In this document: positions 9,051 through 17,124 of the stretch, in pieces | Position numbering within the stretch: the first letter of the stretch is position 1 | Layout of the letters: the number at the start of each line of letters is the position of its first letter | Source of the DNA: Myxococcus stipitatus DSM 14675 | GTDB taxonomy: Bacteria; Myxococcota; Myxococcia; Myxococcales; Myxococcaceae | DNA length: 64,000 bases | Assembly (NCBI RefSeq): GCF_000331735.1 | Contig: NC_020126.1 | Location: 1,984,001 to 2,048,000 of the forward strand | Direction of reading: 5' to 3' | Notes under the pieces: model-generated | The model's input: the letters and a program-made list of their open reading frames with translations, nothing else | Told to the model about the DNA's origin: nothing | Database searches by the model: none | Program-made: the position numbers and the translations under genes

Positions 9051-10019
9051 CCACAGCCGGAGCGCTTCCTCCGCGATGATGTCCGGGTTCTCCTCCTGGA
9101 AGAACAGCTTCCCTCCCGGCACGAAGCGAATCCCCCGGGAGCCAGGGAGCGTGCGGTCGAGGTAGTGCGCGTCCTCGTTCGGGAAGATGTCGTCGCTCTG
9201 GCCCCAGACGATGCGCACCGGAACGTTCGTGCGAAGCAGCTTCGCCTCGATTCCCGCCAGCGGGTTGGGGACAAACGCCGTGTGGAAGGCGTGGTACTGC
9301 GCTTGCCGCTTCGGCGTGCTCACCAGGGGCGCGGCATAGGTCTCGATGACCTCGTCGGTGAGGATGGCGGGGTTCTGGAAGGCCGCATTCCCGAGCGTCG
9401 AGCGGGCCAGGTCCGGGTCCGTGAGCCACGCCGCGGTGGCCGCCGCGAGCGTCCCAGCACGCGCCAGCTCGATGACCGGCATGACCTTGGGCGGAGGGCT
9501 GTTGGGCTCGGTGTCGCAGTTCGTCAGCAGGAGCGTCCGGACCCGCTGCGGGAACTTGACCAGGAAGAGCTGGGCGACGGCGCCGCCGCTGTCGCTCGCG
9601 ACGATGTCGACCTGGGAGACGCCGAGCGAGTCGAGCAGCGCCGCGAGCATGTCCGCCTGCGCGGCGGCGTCGAGCGGCTGGGCCTCGGGGACGTCCGAGT
9701 AGCCGAGCCCCATGAAGTCGGGCGCGATGCAGCGCCGCACGTCGCACAGCCGATCAAACGCTCCGCGCCACTGGAAGCCATTGAGCGGCGCGCCATGGAG
9801 GAACAAGGCCGCGTCACCCGCGCCACGCTCCACGTAGGCAATCCTTCCGAACGAGAGCGAGGCGAAGCGCCGCGCCGCGCTCCAGGCCGCCGCGTCCGTC
9901 CCGTGGGGCGCCGTGAGGCCCGCCAGGGGGGTGTGGGATTCAGGGTGTGAGGCACAGGCGCCGAGCGTGCTGGCCGCGAGGGCGAGGCCCGCGAACTCGA
10001 GGAAGAATCGATGTTTCAA
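9039..10019 (-). CDS. Lipoprotein alpha/beta hydrolase with Asp nucleophile (dehalogenase-like)
   Basis: I choose the TTG at 10019 (326 residues). It sits 8 bases after GGAG and begins a good lipoprotein signal (LKHRFFLEFAGL, lipobox Leu-Gly-Ala-Cys). An ATG at 10142 gives a 41-residue extension without signal character that would crowd the divergent promoter. The hydrolase fold shows the oxyanion HGAP motif and a nucleophile elbow reading Ala-Ser-Asp-Ser-Gly, so the nucleophile is Asp, as in haloalkane/haloacetate dehalogenases and epoxide hydrolases. DFMGLGYSD and VWGQSDDIFP fit the same family. Divergent from the AraC gene. Confidence 0.75.
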   Translation of the reverse strand: MKHRFFLEFAGLALAASTLGACASHPESHTPLAGLTAPHGTDAAAWSAARRFASLSFGRIAYVERGAGDAALFLHGAPLNGFQWRGAFDRLCDVRRCIAPDFMGLGYSDVPEAQPLDAAAQADMLAALLDSLGVSQVDIVASDSGGAVAQLFLVKFPQRVRTLLLTNCDTEPNSPPPKVMPVIELARAGTLAAATAAWLTDPDLARSTLGNAAFQNPAILTDEVIETYAAPLVSTPKRQAQYHAFHTAFVPNPLAGIEAKLLRTNVPVRIVWGQSDDIFPNEDAHYLDRTLPGSRGIRFVPGGKLFFQEENPDIIAEEALRLWKAP

Positions 10020-10158
10020 GAGGAGCGCTCCAGTGGGAGGGAACGCGCCAAGGATTGCAGCGGGCCCTTTTCCGCGCGCACACACCCGGCCGTTCTCGGG
10101 CACAAACGGATGATCTTCCGTGTTGCGGTCGGGCCGCCCCAAGAGGAAGGTTCCCGCG

Positions 10159-11076
10159 ATGACGGATAGACCCTCGTGCTACCCGAGCCTTCCGCCCGCG
10201 CTGCTGAAGAGCCTGGGCCCGGGGCGCATGCCGTTGCTCGACGTGCTCACGTCTCCAGTCCCCTCCGGGCGGTTCGACTCACCCGTGGATGACCGTCACG
10301 TCCTCTGCCTGCACGTCGGGGAGCCGGTGCCGGTGACGTACCGTGTGGGCAAGGCCGAGCGTCAGGGCGCGCGCCTCCACGGTCAGTTCTGCGTGGTTCC
10401 AGCGGGGTCGAGCACGCGGTGGACATTGTCGAGCCCCGCGCGCTCACTGCTCCTGCGGATGACGCCCGAGCTGATGCGAGAGGTGTCGGAGTCCATGGGG
10501 GTGGGGACACGAGGCGCGGCACTGGACCCGGCCATTCACATCCGGGACGCGCAGGTCGAGCGCATCGGCTGGATGATGCAGTCCGAGGACCACGAGGGAT
10601 ATCCGGGCGGGAGGCTCTTCGTGGACAGCCTGGCGACGGCGCTCGCCGCCCGGCTGTTCGCGTTGCAGTCACACACGGAGGCCCCGGCGCCCAGGCGTCG
10701 CCACGCATTGCCGGCGTGGCGGCTGCGGCAGGTGGTCGAGTACATCGAGGCACACCTGGACCAGGACCTGTCGCTGGCGGAGTTGGCCAACGTAGCGGGG
10801 TTCAGCCTGTCCCACTTCAAGCCGCTCTTCAAACAAGCCACGGGGCTGCCGGTTCATCGGTTCGTGCTGGAGCGCCGCGTGGAGCGCGCCCGGCTGCGCC
10901 TGGTGGAGGGGCGCAAGGGCCTGATGGAGATTGCGATGGAGGCGGGCTTCTCCCACCCCAGTCACATGGCCCGCTGCCTGCGCCGCTTCCTGGGGATGAG
11001 CCCGACGGAGCTTGCCCGGGCGTCGCAGGAGCGTCACTCCGGCGAGGCGAGCAGCGCCTCCAGTCGCCGCGCGTAG
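10159..11076 (+). CDS. AraC-family transcriptional regulator
   Basis: 305 residues. The N-terminal ~190 residues form a cupin-like effector domain. The C-terminal ~100 residues carry two helix-turn-helix units (DLSLAELANVAGFSLSHFKPLF, then GLMEIAMEAGFSHPSHMARCLRR) with the usual AraC signature. The ATG at 10159 follows AAGAGGAAGG. It probably acts on the divergent hydrolase or itself. Its last 43 bases overlap the 3' end of the convergent thioredoxin-like gene. Confidence 0.9.
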   Translation: MTDRPSCYPSLPPALLKSLGPGRMPLLDVLTSPVPSGRFDSPVDDRHVLCLHVGEPVPVTYRVGKAERQGARLHGQFCVVPAGSSTRWTLSSPARSLLLRMTPELMREVSESMGVGTRGAALDPAIHIRDAQVERIGWMMQSEDHEGYPGGRLFVDSLATALAARLFALQSHTEAPAPRRRHALPAWRLRQVVEYIEAHLDQDLSLAELANVAGFSLSHFKPLFKQATGLPVHRFVLERRVERARLRLVEGRKGLMEIAMEAGFSHPSHMARCLRRFLGMSPTELARASQERHSGEASSASSRRA

Positions 11077-11531
11077 AACTCACGGGAGCGCTCGCCGCTG
11101 ACGGCCGCCACCACCACGCCCTTCCGGTTGATGAAGACGGTGGCGGGCACGGTGGAGATGCGCAGCGGGCCCAGCACCTCGCCCTTCGCCGTGGCCACGG
11201 TCATGTGCACCCCCAGCCTGGCCGCCGTCTGACGGTTTCGCTCCTCACTGGGATTGAGCGAGAGCGCGAGGAAGCCGACGCCGCGCGCCTCGTACTCACT
11301 CCTCAGGGCTTCGAGCTCGGGCAACTCCCGAGCACAGGCGTGTCAGCCTGGGGCCCACACGTTGATGACCCAGGGGCGGCCCAGCAGCGCCTCCCGGTCG
11401 ATGCGCACGCCCTCCAGTGTCTCGGCCCGCAGGGTCTCCGGCACCGGGATGCCCGGGCGGTCGTAGCGCTCACACGCGCTCAGCACGAGGGTGAGCGCGA
11501 GCAGGAGCGGGAAGGCGGGAAGACGGCGCAT
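11034..11531 (-). CDS. TlpA-like thioredoxin lipoprotein with in-frame UGA at the first active-site Cys (candidate selenoprotein)
   Basis: One continuous frame of 165 codons is interrupted only by a TGA at 11345-11343. Before it: a lipoprotein signal (MRRLPAFPLLLA, lipobox Leu-Ser-Ala-Cys) and WVINVWAPG. After it: HACARELPELEAL, then STVPATVFINRKG with the cis-Pro loop. Aligned to TlpA/ResA proteins (W-A-x-x-C-x-x-C-x-x-E-x-P), the TGA falls exactly on the first redox cysteine, giving UGA-His-Ala-Cys. Nine bases after the UGA comes a perfect 7-bp hairpin (11333-11315) with an AGUUG loop; its GU lies 17 bases past the UGA. That geometry is expected of a bacterial SECIS. I infer a periplasmic selenocysteine thiol-disulfide oxidoreductase. 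A nonsense mutation or sequencing error is the alternative. Confidence 0.7.
11315..11333 (-). promoter_or_regulatory. SECIS-like hairpin for UGA recoding
   Basis: On the transcript, GCUCGGG pairs with CCCGAGC around the loop AGUUG. It starts nine bases after the in-frame UGA of the thioredoxin-like gene and lies within the coding sequence. Bacterial SECIS elements need a short stem with GU in the apical loop about 16-37 bases downstream of UGA. Both conditions are met. Confidence 0.6.
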
Positions 11532-11703
11532 GGGCCCTTATATGCACACGAAAGCACGCCCTCGCAGCTTCTTCGCGCGCTCGGGGATGCGTGAAGGCTC
11601 TCCCGCAGGGGCTCCAGCGCATGCGGGGGGCGGCAGGCGCGTCGAAGAGGGGAGGGCTATGCTGGAAAGGCCGTGAACGGCGGCAAGCAACATGGGGGTG
11701 CAC

Positions 11704-11976
11704 ATGCAACGAATCACCTGGAGTGTCCTGTGGGCGGTGGGCCTGGCGCTCGGCTGTGGAGGCGTCGGCGATGACGGCCTCGCGGACGATGCAATGGACA
11801 GACAGGAGAGTGCCTTGGCCCCAAGCTGTCAGCCGGGAGAGACCTCGCGCAGGTACTCACTCTGCGGAGCCTGTGGTCCTCTCAAGGGCAACTACAAGGA
11901 ACTCATGTGCCGCAGGCTCGATGGCACCTGGTACAGCGCGGGAATCATCAGCCAGGACTGCAACACCTGCCTCTGA
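11704..11976 (+). CDS. Small Cys-rich lipoprotein
   Basis: 90 residues from the ATG at 11704, which is preceded by GGGGGTGCAC. An ATG 12 bases earlier is less well placed. Lipoprotein signal with lipobox Leu-Gly-Cys near residue 18. The mature part has seven cysteines (for example SLCGACGPLK and QDCNTCL) and is likely disulfide-stabilised. Such short extracellular Cys-rich lipoproteins are frequent in myxobacteria. No function is assigned. Confidence 0.65.
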   Translation: MQRITWSVLWAVGLALGCGGVGDDGLADDAMDRQESALAPSCQPGETSRRYSLCGACGPLKGNYKELMCRRLDGTWYSAGIISQDCNTCL

Positions 11977-12188
11977 GCCAGTGGCGCGGACCGGGCAGCG
12001 CCCTTCGTCGGGCCGCTTGGGAGACCTGTTGTGCCTCGGGGGCGGTGCGCCAGGTCTCCTCATACCCCCCGGGGGCGGCGTCAGGTCGGGTGACTCGTTT
12101 GCCGCTGCGACTTGCGCCACCGGGCCTCGTTATGGGGGCAGCACCCCACCGGATTTCGCGGAAGGGGGGCTTCTTTCTCTGAGGGGGC

Positions 12189-15100
12189 TTGGTGAAGCAT
12201 CAACTTGTGGGTTCGTACTCGGGTCTTTCCGCCACACGGAGGTCGAAGCTTGGGGCCGTCCTCCTTGTCGCCGTGGCGCTCGCCGCATGTCGGGGAGAGG
12301 AGAAGCCTCCTCCGGTTCCGACCAACGAAGCCCCGTCCGCGGTCGATGACCTGGTGACGACCGACGAGGACGCCAGCGTGGTCATTCCGGGCACCTCGCT
12401 CGCCTCCAACGACCTCGACTCGGACCGCGATGGGCTCAGGGTCGTCTCCGTGGGCTCGGCGACCCATGGCAGCGTGTCGATGCGGTCCGACGACACCATC
12501 GTCTTCACCCCGGAGGCGGACTTCTCCGGCACCGCGACGTTCGAGTACGTGGTGGGGGATGGGCGCCTGACTGACACCGGGAAGGTGGTCGTCGTGGTCA
12601 GTCCCCTCCCCGATGCCCCCACGGCGGTCGCCGATTCCCTGTCCATGCAAGAGGACTCCATGCTGGTCCTCCCGGGCACCCTGCTTCTCGCCAACGACAC
12701 GGATGCCGACGGCGATACCCTCAGCGTGACGTCCGTCAGAGGGCCGGCTCAGGGCTACTTCGAGTGGGCCGGCGGCAACATCACCTTCACTCCCGACGCG
12801 AACTTCTTCGGGACGGTGACGTTCGAGTACATGGTCGGCGATGGGATGCGCAGCAGCATCGCCCCGGTGACCATCACGGTCACCCCCGTGAATGATGCGC
12901 CCTCCGTGCTGAAGGATGACGTGAGCATGGAGGAGGATGCCGTGAGGGTCATCCCGACGGCCACGCTCCTCGCCAACGACACCGATATCGAAGGCGATGC
13001 TCTCACGGTGACGAGCGTCGGCTCGGCGACCCATGGCACCGTGGCGCTGTCGGACGGCAACGTCACCTTCACCCCGGACGAGAACTACTTCGGGGATGCG
13101 AGCTTCGAGTACACGGCCAGCGACGGGAACAGCTCCCGCTCTGCGCTGGTGGCGCTCACGGTCAACTCCGTGAGTGATGCTCCCGTTGCCGTTGCGGATA
13201 CCGTGTACGCAATCAGGAATTCCTGGCAGCTCATCCGGAGAAGCGCTCTCACGGAGAACGACGTCAATATTGATGGCGGCTCTCTCAATATCATCACAAC
13301 CCGCAATGCGACCCATTGCAGCGTGAAGATCGTCGGTGGCGACATCGACTTCGTCCCGGAGGCGAACTTCAGCGGAAGGGCGACGTTCGAGTACATCGCC
13401 AGGAACTGGACCGGTGGTACCAGCACCGCGCTGGTGACAGTCATCGTGACCGAGCCCCCTGTTGCCGTCGACGATACCGTGAGCACGGACGAGGACACCG
13501 TGCTGGTCATTCCGGTCGCCACGCTCGTCGCCAACGACACGGATGCCGACGGTGATGACCTCTTCGTGGAGGCTGTCCTTCCGGCCACGCATGGCAGCGT
13601 CACGCTGGCCCACGGCAACATCACCTTCACCCCGGAGGAGAACTACTTCGGACCGGCGGTGTTCGACTACCGGGTCAGCGACGGGCGCTACACCCATGCC
13701 GCGAAGGTGACGGTCACCGTCCGCCCCGTGAATGACGCGCCCCGGGGCATCGCGGATTCAGCGGTCGCCAGCAGGGAGGTCGAGCTGCGCATCCCGGTGT
13801 CGACGCTCCTCTTCAATGACCGGGACCAGGAAGGGGACTCGATGACGGTGAGCCGGGTCGCGAATGCCCATGACGGCACGGTCGTGCTCGACGGCCTCCA
13901 CGTGCGGTTCACTCCGGCGCCTGGCTTCGTGGGCACCACGAGCTTCGAGTACCACGTGTCGGACGTCCACGGTGCGACCGGGATTGGCTCCGTCTCCGTG
14001 CGGGTCCGTGACCATGCCTTGCAGTCGGTCTCCGCCGGGGGGCGGCACACCTGCACGCTCTTCACGGATGGACGCGTGAAGTGCTGGGGGGAGAATACCG
14101 AGGGACAGCTCGGGCTCGAGGACACGCGTGATCGCGGCTACGGCAGCGACCCGCAGATGGGCGGCTTCCTCCCCTTCGTCCAACTTGGCGCGGGGCAGCG
14201 CGTGAAGGCGCTGAGCCCCGGTGGGCACTTCTCCTGTGCGCTGTTCGAGAGTGGCGGCGTCAAGTGCTGGGGTGAGAACCGATATGGCCAGCTCGGGCTC
14301 GGAGACACGTCGCGGCGCGGAGATGCGCCGGGGGAGATGGGGGATTCGCTGCCTTGGGTGGACCTCGGCACGGGTCGGACCACGAAGACACTCGCCAGTG
14401 GTCCTGACCATGCGTGCGCCATCCTCGACAATGGCGAGGTGAAGTGCTGGGGCGCCAATTTCCTGGGTGGGCTCGGGCTCGGCGATAGGGCGGATCGAGG
14501 AGATGGTCCGGGGGAGATGGGCGATGCGCTGCCCTCCGTGAGCCTCGGCACGGGGCGGACCGCGAAGGCGCTCGTCGCGGGGGCGGCGCATACGTGCGCG
14601 CTCCTGGATGATGACTCCGTCAAGTGCTGGGGGGACAACCAATATGGCCAGCTCGGGCTCGGAGACAGGGTGCGGCACGGAGATGTTCCAGGAGGGATGG
14701 GGGACGCGCTGCCTTCGGTGAACCTCGGCACGGGGCGGACCCCGAAGGCACTCGCCACCAGTGGGAGCTCCACGTGTGCGCTCCTCGATGATGGCTCCAT
14801 CAAGTGCTGGGGGCTCAATATGTGTGGCCAGCTCGGACTTGGCGAGCAATCGAACCGCGGAGACGCGCCAGGGGAGATGGGGGACGGACTGCCTGCCGTC
14901 CAGCTGGGGACGGGGCGGACCGCGCTGGCGATCACCGGCGGGGCGGACTCCAAATGTGCGCTCCTGGATGACGGCTCCGTCAAGTGCTGGGGTTGCAACA
15001 CCTGGGGCCAGCTGGGGCTCGGCCATACGCTGCATCAGGGACTCGTGCCGAGCCAGATGGGCGACGGGCTGCCTCGGCTCAGCCTGGGGACGGGCCGTAC

Positions 15101-15269
15101 CGTGAGCGCTCTCGTGGCAGGCGAGTCTCAGGTATGCGCCACCTTCGACGACCGCGGCGTCAAGTGCTGGGGCGCCAACTTCTTTGGTCAGCTCGGGCTC
15201 GGCGATAGGGAGCCTCGGGGAGACAACCCGGGGGAGATGGGCGAGGCCCTCCCCCTCGTCGATTTCTAG
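12189..15269 (+). CDS. Surface lipoprotein with six cadherin-like (Tandem-95) and seven RCC1-like repeats
   Basis: 1026 residues from TTG at 12189 (GTG at 12192 also possible) after GAGGGGG. Lipobox Leu-Ala-Ala-Cys is near residue 34. Residues ~48-610 are six tandem Ig/cadherin-like units of about 93 residues. Each has the pattern AxDDxxxxxED..IP...LxANDxDxDGD, THG, FTPxxNFxGxxxFEY, SDG; the Asp-rich turns suggest calcium binding. Residues ~612-1026 are seven RCC1/beta-propeller units, each with a CALLDDGSVKCWGxNxxGQLGLGD-type core. A seven-bladed propeller is therefore likely. It is probably an adhesin or matrix protein exposed at the surface. Repeat 4 (about residues 330-418) is the most diverged, having lost the ED..IP signature. 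A strong hairpin follows the stop. Confidence 0.85.
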   Translation: MVKHQLVGSYSGLSATRRSKLGAVLLVAVALAACRGEEKPPPVPTNEAPSAVDDLVTTDEDASVVIPGTSLASNDLDSDRDGLRVVSVGSATHGSVSMRSDDTIVFTPEADFSGTATFEYVVGDGRLTDTGKVVVVVSPLPDAPTAVADSLSMQEDSMLVLPGTLLLANDTDADGDTLSVTSVRGPAQGYFEWAGGNITFTPDANFFGTVTFEYMVGDGMRSSIAPVTITVTPVNDAPSVLKDDVSMEEDAVRVIPTATLLANDTDIEGDALTVTSVGSATHGTVALSDGNVTFTPDENYFGDASFEYTASDGNSSRSALVALTVNSVSDAPVAVADTVYAIRNSWQLIRRSALTENDVNIDGGSLNIITTRNATHCSVKIVGGDIDFVPEANFSGRATFEYIARNWTGGTSTALVTVIVTEPPVAVDDTVSTDEDTVLVIPVATLVANDTDADGDDLFVEAVLPATHGSVTLAHGNITFTPEENYFGPAVFDYRVSDGRYTHAAKVTVTVRPVNDAPRGIADSAVASREVELRIPVSTLLFNDRDQEGDSMTVSRVANAHDGTVVLDGLHVRFTPAPGFVGTTSFEYHVSDVHGATGIGSVSVRVRDHALQSVSAGGRHTCTLFTDGRVKCWGENTEGQLGLEDTRDRGYGSDPQMGGFLPFVQLGAGQRVKALSPGGHFSCALFESGGVKCWGENRYGQLGLGDTSRRGDAPGEMGDSLPWVDLGTGRTTKTLASGPDHACAILDNGEVKCWGANFLGGLGLGDRADRGDGPGEMGDALPSVSLGTGRTAKALVAGAAHTCALLDDDSVKCWGDNQYGQLGLGDRVRHGDVPGGMGDALPSVNLGTGRTPKALATSGSSTCALLDDGSIKCWGLNMCGQLGLGEQSNRGDAPGEMGDGLPAVQLGTGRTALAITGGADSKCALLDDGSVKCWGCNTWGQLGLGHTLHQGLVPSQMGDGLPRLSLGTGRTVSALVAGESQVCATFDDRGVKCWGANFFGQLGLGDREPRGDNPGEMGEALPLVDF

Positions 15270-15277
15270 AACGGGGT

Positions 15278-15309
15278 GACGGAGCCGGCCTCGAGACACC
15301 GGCTCCGTC
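15278..15309. terminator. Bidirectional hairpin between convergent genes
   Basis: Perfect 11-bp stem GACGGAGCCGG / CCGGCTCCGTC with a 10-base loop. It lies between the stop of the repeat lipoprotein and the stop of the convergent hydrolase, placed to serve both. Confidence 0.65.
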
Positions 15310-15320
15310 CACACTCGAGC

Positions 15321-16334
15321 CTAGCGCTCCGCACGCTTCTTCGTCGGATGACGGGCGAGGAAGTCGCGGATGAGCTCGGCCATCTGCTGGCCATGCGTCT
15401 CGAGCGCGAAGTGGCCCGTGTCCAGCAGGTGGACCTCCGCCTTCGGATTGTCACGCACGTAGGGGGCCGCACCGGCCGCGACGAAGATCTCGTCGTTCTT
15501 GCCCCACATCACGAGCGTCGGCGGACGGTGGTTGCGGAAGTACTCCTGCCACTGCGGATACAGGGGCGGGTTGGTGCGGTAGTCGTAGAAGAGGTCCAGC
15601 TGGATGTCGGAGTTGCCCGGCCGGTCCAGCAGGGCCTGGTCGTGCGTCCACGCATCAGGGCTCACCAGCGACGTGTCGGGCACGCCGTTCGTGTACTGCC
15701 ACTTCGTGGCCTTCGAGGACGTCAGCCAGCGCAGCGCCTCGCGGTTCGCCGGAGTGGGCTCGCGCCAGTAGGACTTGATGGGGTCCCAGAAGCCCGCGAG
15801 GCCCTCGTCGTAGGCGTTGCCGTTCTGGACAATCAGCGCGGTGACCCGCTCGGGATGCCGGGTCGCGACGCGGAAGCCCACGGGCGCGCCGTAGTCCATG
15901 ACGTAGAGCGCGTATCGCTGCACGCCCAACTGCTCGGTCAGCTTCTCCACGAGAGTGGCGTAGCGGTCGAACGTGTAGTCGAAGGTTCCCCGCTGCGGGG
16001 CCGCGCTCTGGCCGAAGCCCGGGTAGTCCGGCGCGATGACGCGGTACCGGTCGGCGAGTGCGGGGATGAGGTTGCGGAACATGTGGCTGGACGTGGGGAA
16101 GCCGTGGAGCAGCAGCAGCGCCGGCGCGTCCTTGGGGCCCGCCTCCCGGTAGAAGACGTCCACGCCATCGATGGCCACCGTGCGGTAGCGCACCTGGACG
16201 TCCGCACGCCGCTTCTCGGCGGTGGGCGCGGCGGGCGCGGCCTGCGCGGAGGAGAGCGAGGCCAGGGAGAGGGCGGCCGCGGTCAGCAGGCCGAAGGAAC
16301 GACGCGTCGGGAGAACACTCTGCGAGGAAGACAT
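15321..16334 (-). CDS. Exported alpha/beta hydrolase with Asp nucleophile (epoxide hydrolase/dehalogenase type)
   Basis: 337 residues from the ATG at 16334, which has CGGAG seven bases upstream. The N-terminal segment [13 protein letters not shown] is a twin-arginine-like signal ending [15 protein letters not shown] carries the oxyanion HGxP, DYPGFGQS follows, and the nucleophile elbow is Val-Met-Asp-Tyr-Gly. The partner acid lies near WGKNDEIF, and the histidine is in DTGHFALE. Asp as nucleophile indicates an epoxide hydrolase or haloalkane dehalogenase mechanism. It is divergent from a TetR gene with two palindromes between them, so it is probably that repressor's target. Confidence 0.8.
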   Translation of the reverse strand: MSSSQSVLPTRRSFGLLTAAALSLASLSSAQAAPAAPTAEKRRADVQVRYRTVAIDGVDVFYREAGPKDAPALLLLHGFPTSSHMFRNLIPALADRYRVIAPDYPGFGQSAAPQRGTFDYTFDRYATLVEKLTEQLGVQRYALYVMDYGAPVGFRVATRHPERVTALIVQNGNAYDEGLAGFWDPIKSYWREPTPANREALRWLTSSKATKWQYTNGVPDTSLVSPDAWTHDQALLDRPGNSDIQLDLFYDYRTNPPLYPQWQEYFRNHRPPTLVMWGKNDEIFVAAGAAPYVRDNPKAEVHLLDTGHFALETHGQQMAELIRDFLARHPTKKRAER

Positions 16335-16358
16335 GGTCAACTCCGGGGGAAGCTCATT

Positions 16359-16378
16359 GTACCGAGCGTTCGGTTCAT
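16359..16378. promoter_or_regulatory. Operator-like palindrome A for the TetR regulator
   Basis: TGTACCGA - GCGT - TCGGTTCA is an 8-4-8 inverted repeat with one mismatch. It lies 25 bases upstream of the hydrolase start. It shares the TGTACC half-site with palindrome B, which supports binding by the same repressor. Confidence 0.55.
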
Positions 16379-16450
16379 AAAGACCCCGAATTTCCGCCGC
16401 AATACTCACGGGAGAATGTCCCTTGAGCGCCGGGTGTTGGGGCGTTAGTT

Positions 16451-16466
16451 TGTACCGAAAGGTACA
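16451..16466. promoter_or_regulatory. Operator-like palindrome B for the TetR regulator
   Basis: TGTACC - GAAA - GGTACA is a perfect 6-4-6 inverted repeat ending 13 bases before the TetR start codon. It is placed for autoregulation. Confidence 0.6.
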
Positions 16467-16478
16467 GAGAGGTCACCC

Positions 16479-17057
16479 ATGCCAGCTCCACTCATGTCCC
16501 GTGAGGAGATTGTCGCGCGGCTGCTCGAGATCTTCCGCGAGCGCGGCTACGACGGCGCGAGCCTGTCGGATGTGTCGGCCGCCACCGGCCTCGGCAAGTC
16601 GAGCCTCTACCACCACTTCCCCGGCGGAAAGCAGGACATGGGGGCGGCGGTGCTCGAGCAGGCGGGGGTCTGGCTCGAGCGCGACATCGTCGGTGCGCTG
16701 AGCGCGGAGCGTCCTCCCCTGCGTCGCCTCGACGCCATGTTCGCGGCCGTGCGCTCCTTCTATGGCGGAGGCACCCGGCCCTGCATCCTCGGGGCGCTGG
16801 TGACGGGGAGCGCGCGCAAGGTGTTCCAGCCCGAGCTGACCCAGCGCTTCCGGAGGTGGATGCAGGCGCTCGCGGGCATGCTGACGGAGGCGGGGGTCGC
16901 GTCGGCCACCGCGCGCGAACTCGCCGAGGACCTGGTGGTTTCAGTGCAGGGCGCGCTCATCGTCTCGCGCGGCACCGATGACGCGGACGTCTTCGGAGAC
17001 ACGCTGCGGCGCCAGCAGGCGCGTCTGAAGGCCGCCCTGGAGGCTGTGCAGCGCTGA
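16479..17057 (+). CDS. TetR-family repressor
   Basis: 192 residues. The helix-turn-helix at about 12-55 reads IVARLLEIFRERGYDGASLSDVSAATGLGKSSLYHHFPGGK in broken segments, a classic TetR_N pattern. The C-terminal ligand domain resembles the YxaF/LmrA-type repressors of small organic ligands. AGAGAGG lies 8 bases upstream of the ATG. Together with palindromes A and B it most likely controls the divergent exported hydrolase. Confidence 0.9.
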   Translation: MPAPLMSREEIVARLLEIFRERGYDGASLSDVSAATGLGKSSLYHHFPGGKQDMGAAVLEQAGVWLERDIVGALSAERPPLRRLDAMFAAVRSFYGGGTRPCILGALVTGSARKVFQPELTQRFRRWMQALAGMLTEAGVASATARELAEDLVVSVQGALIVSRGTDDADVFGDTLRRQQARLKAALEAVQR

Positions 17058-17124
17058 GGCGTGGAACCGAGCGACTCCAGGGCCCGCGCTGGGGCTATCC
17101 TGGCGGGGCAGTCCACAGGGCCCG

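Noticed and set aside
10020..10142. The ATG at 10142 as start of the lipoprotein hydrolase
   Set aside because: It adds 41 residues ahead of a clear lipoprotein signal and reaches almost to the divergent AraC start. The TTG at 10019 has an appropriate GGAG and places the signal at the N terminus.
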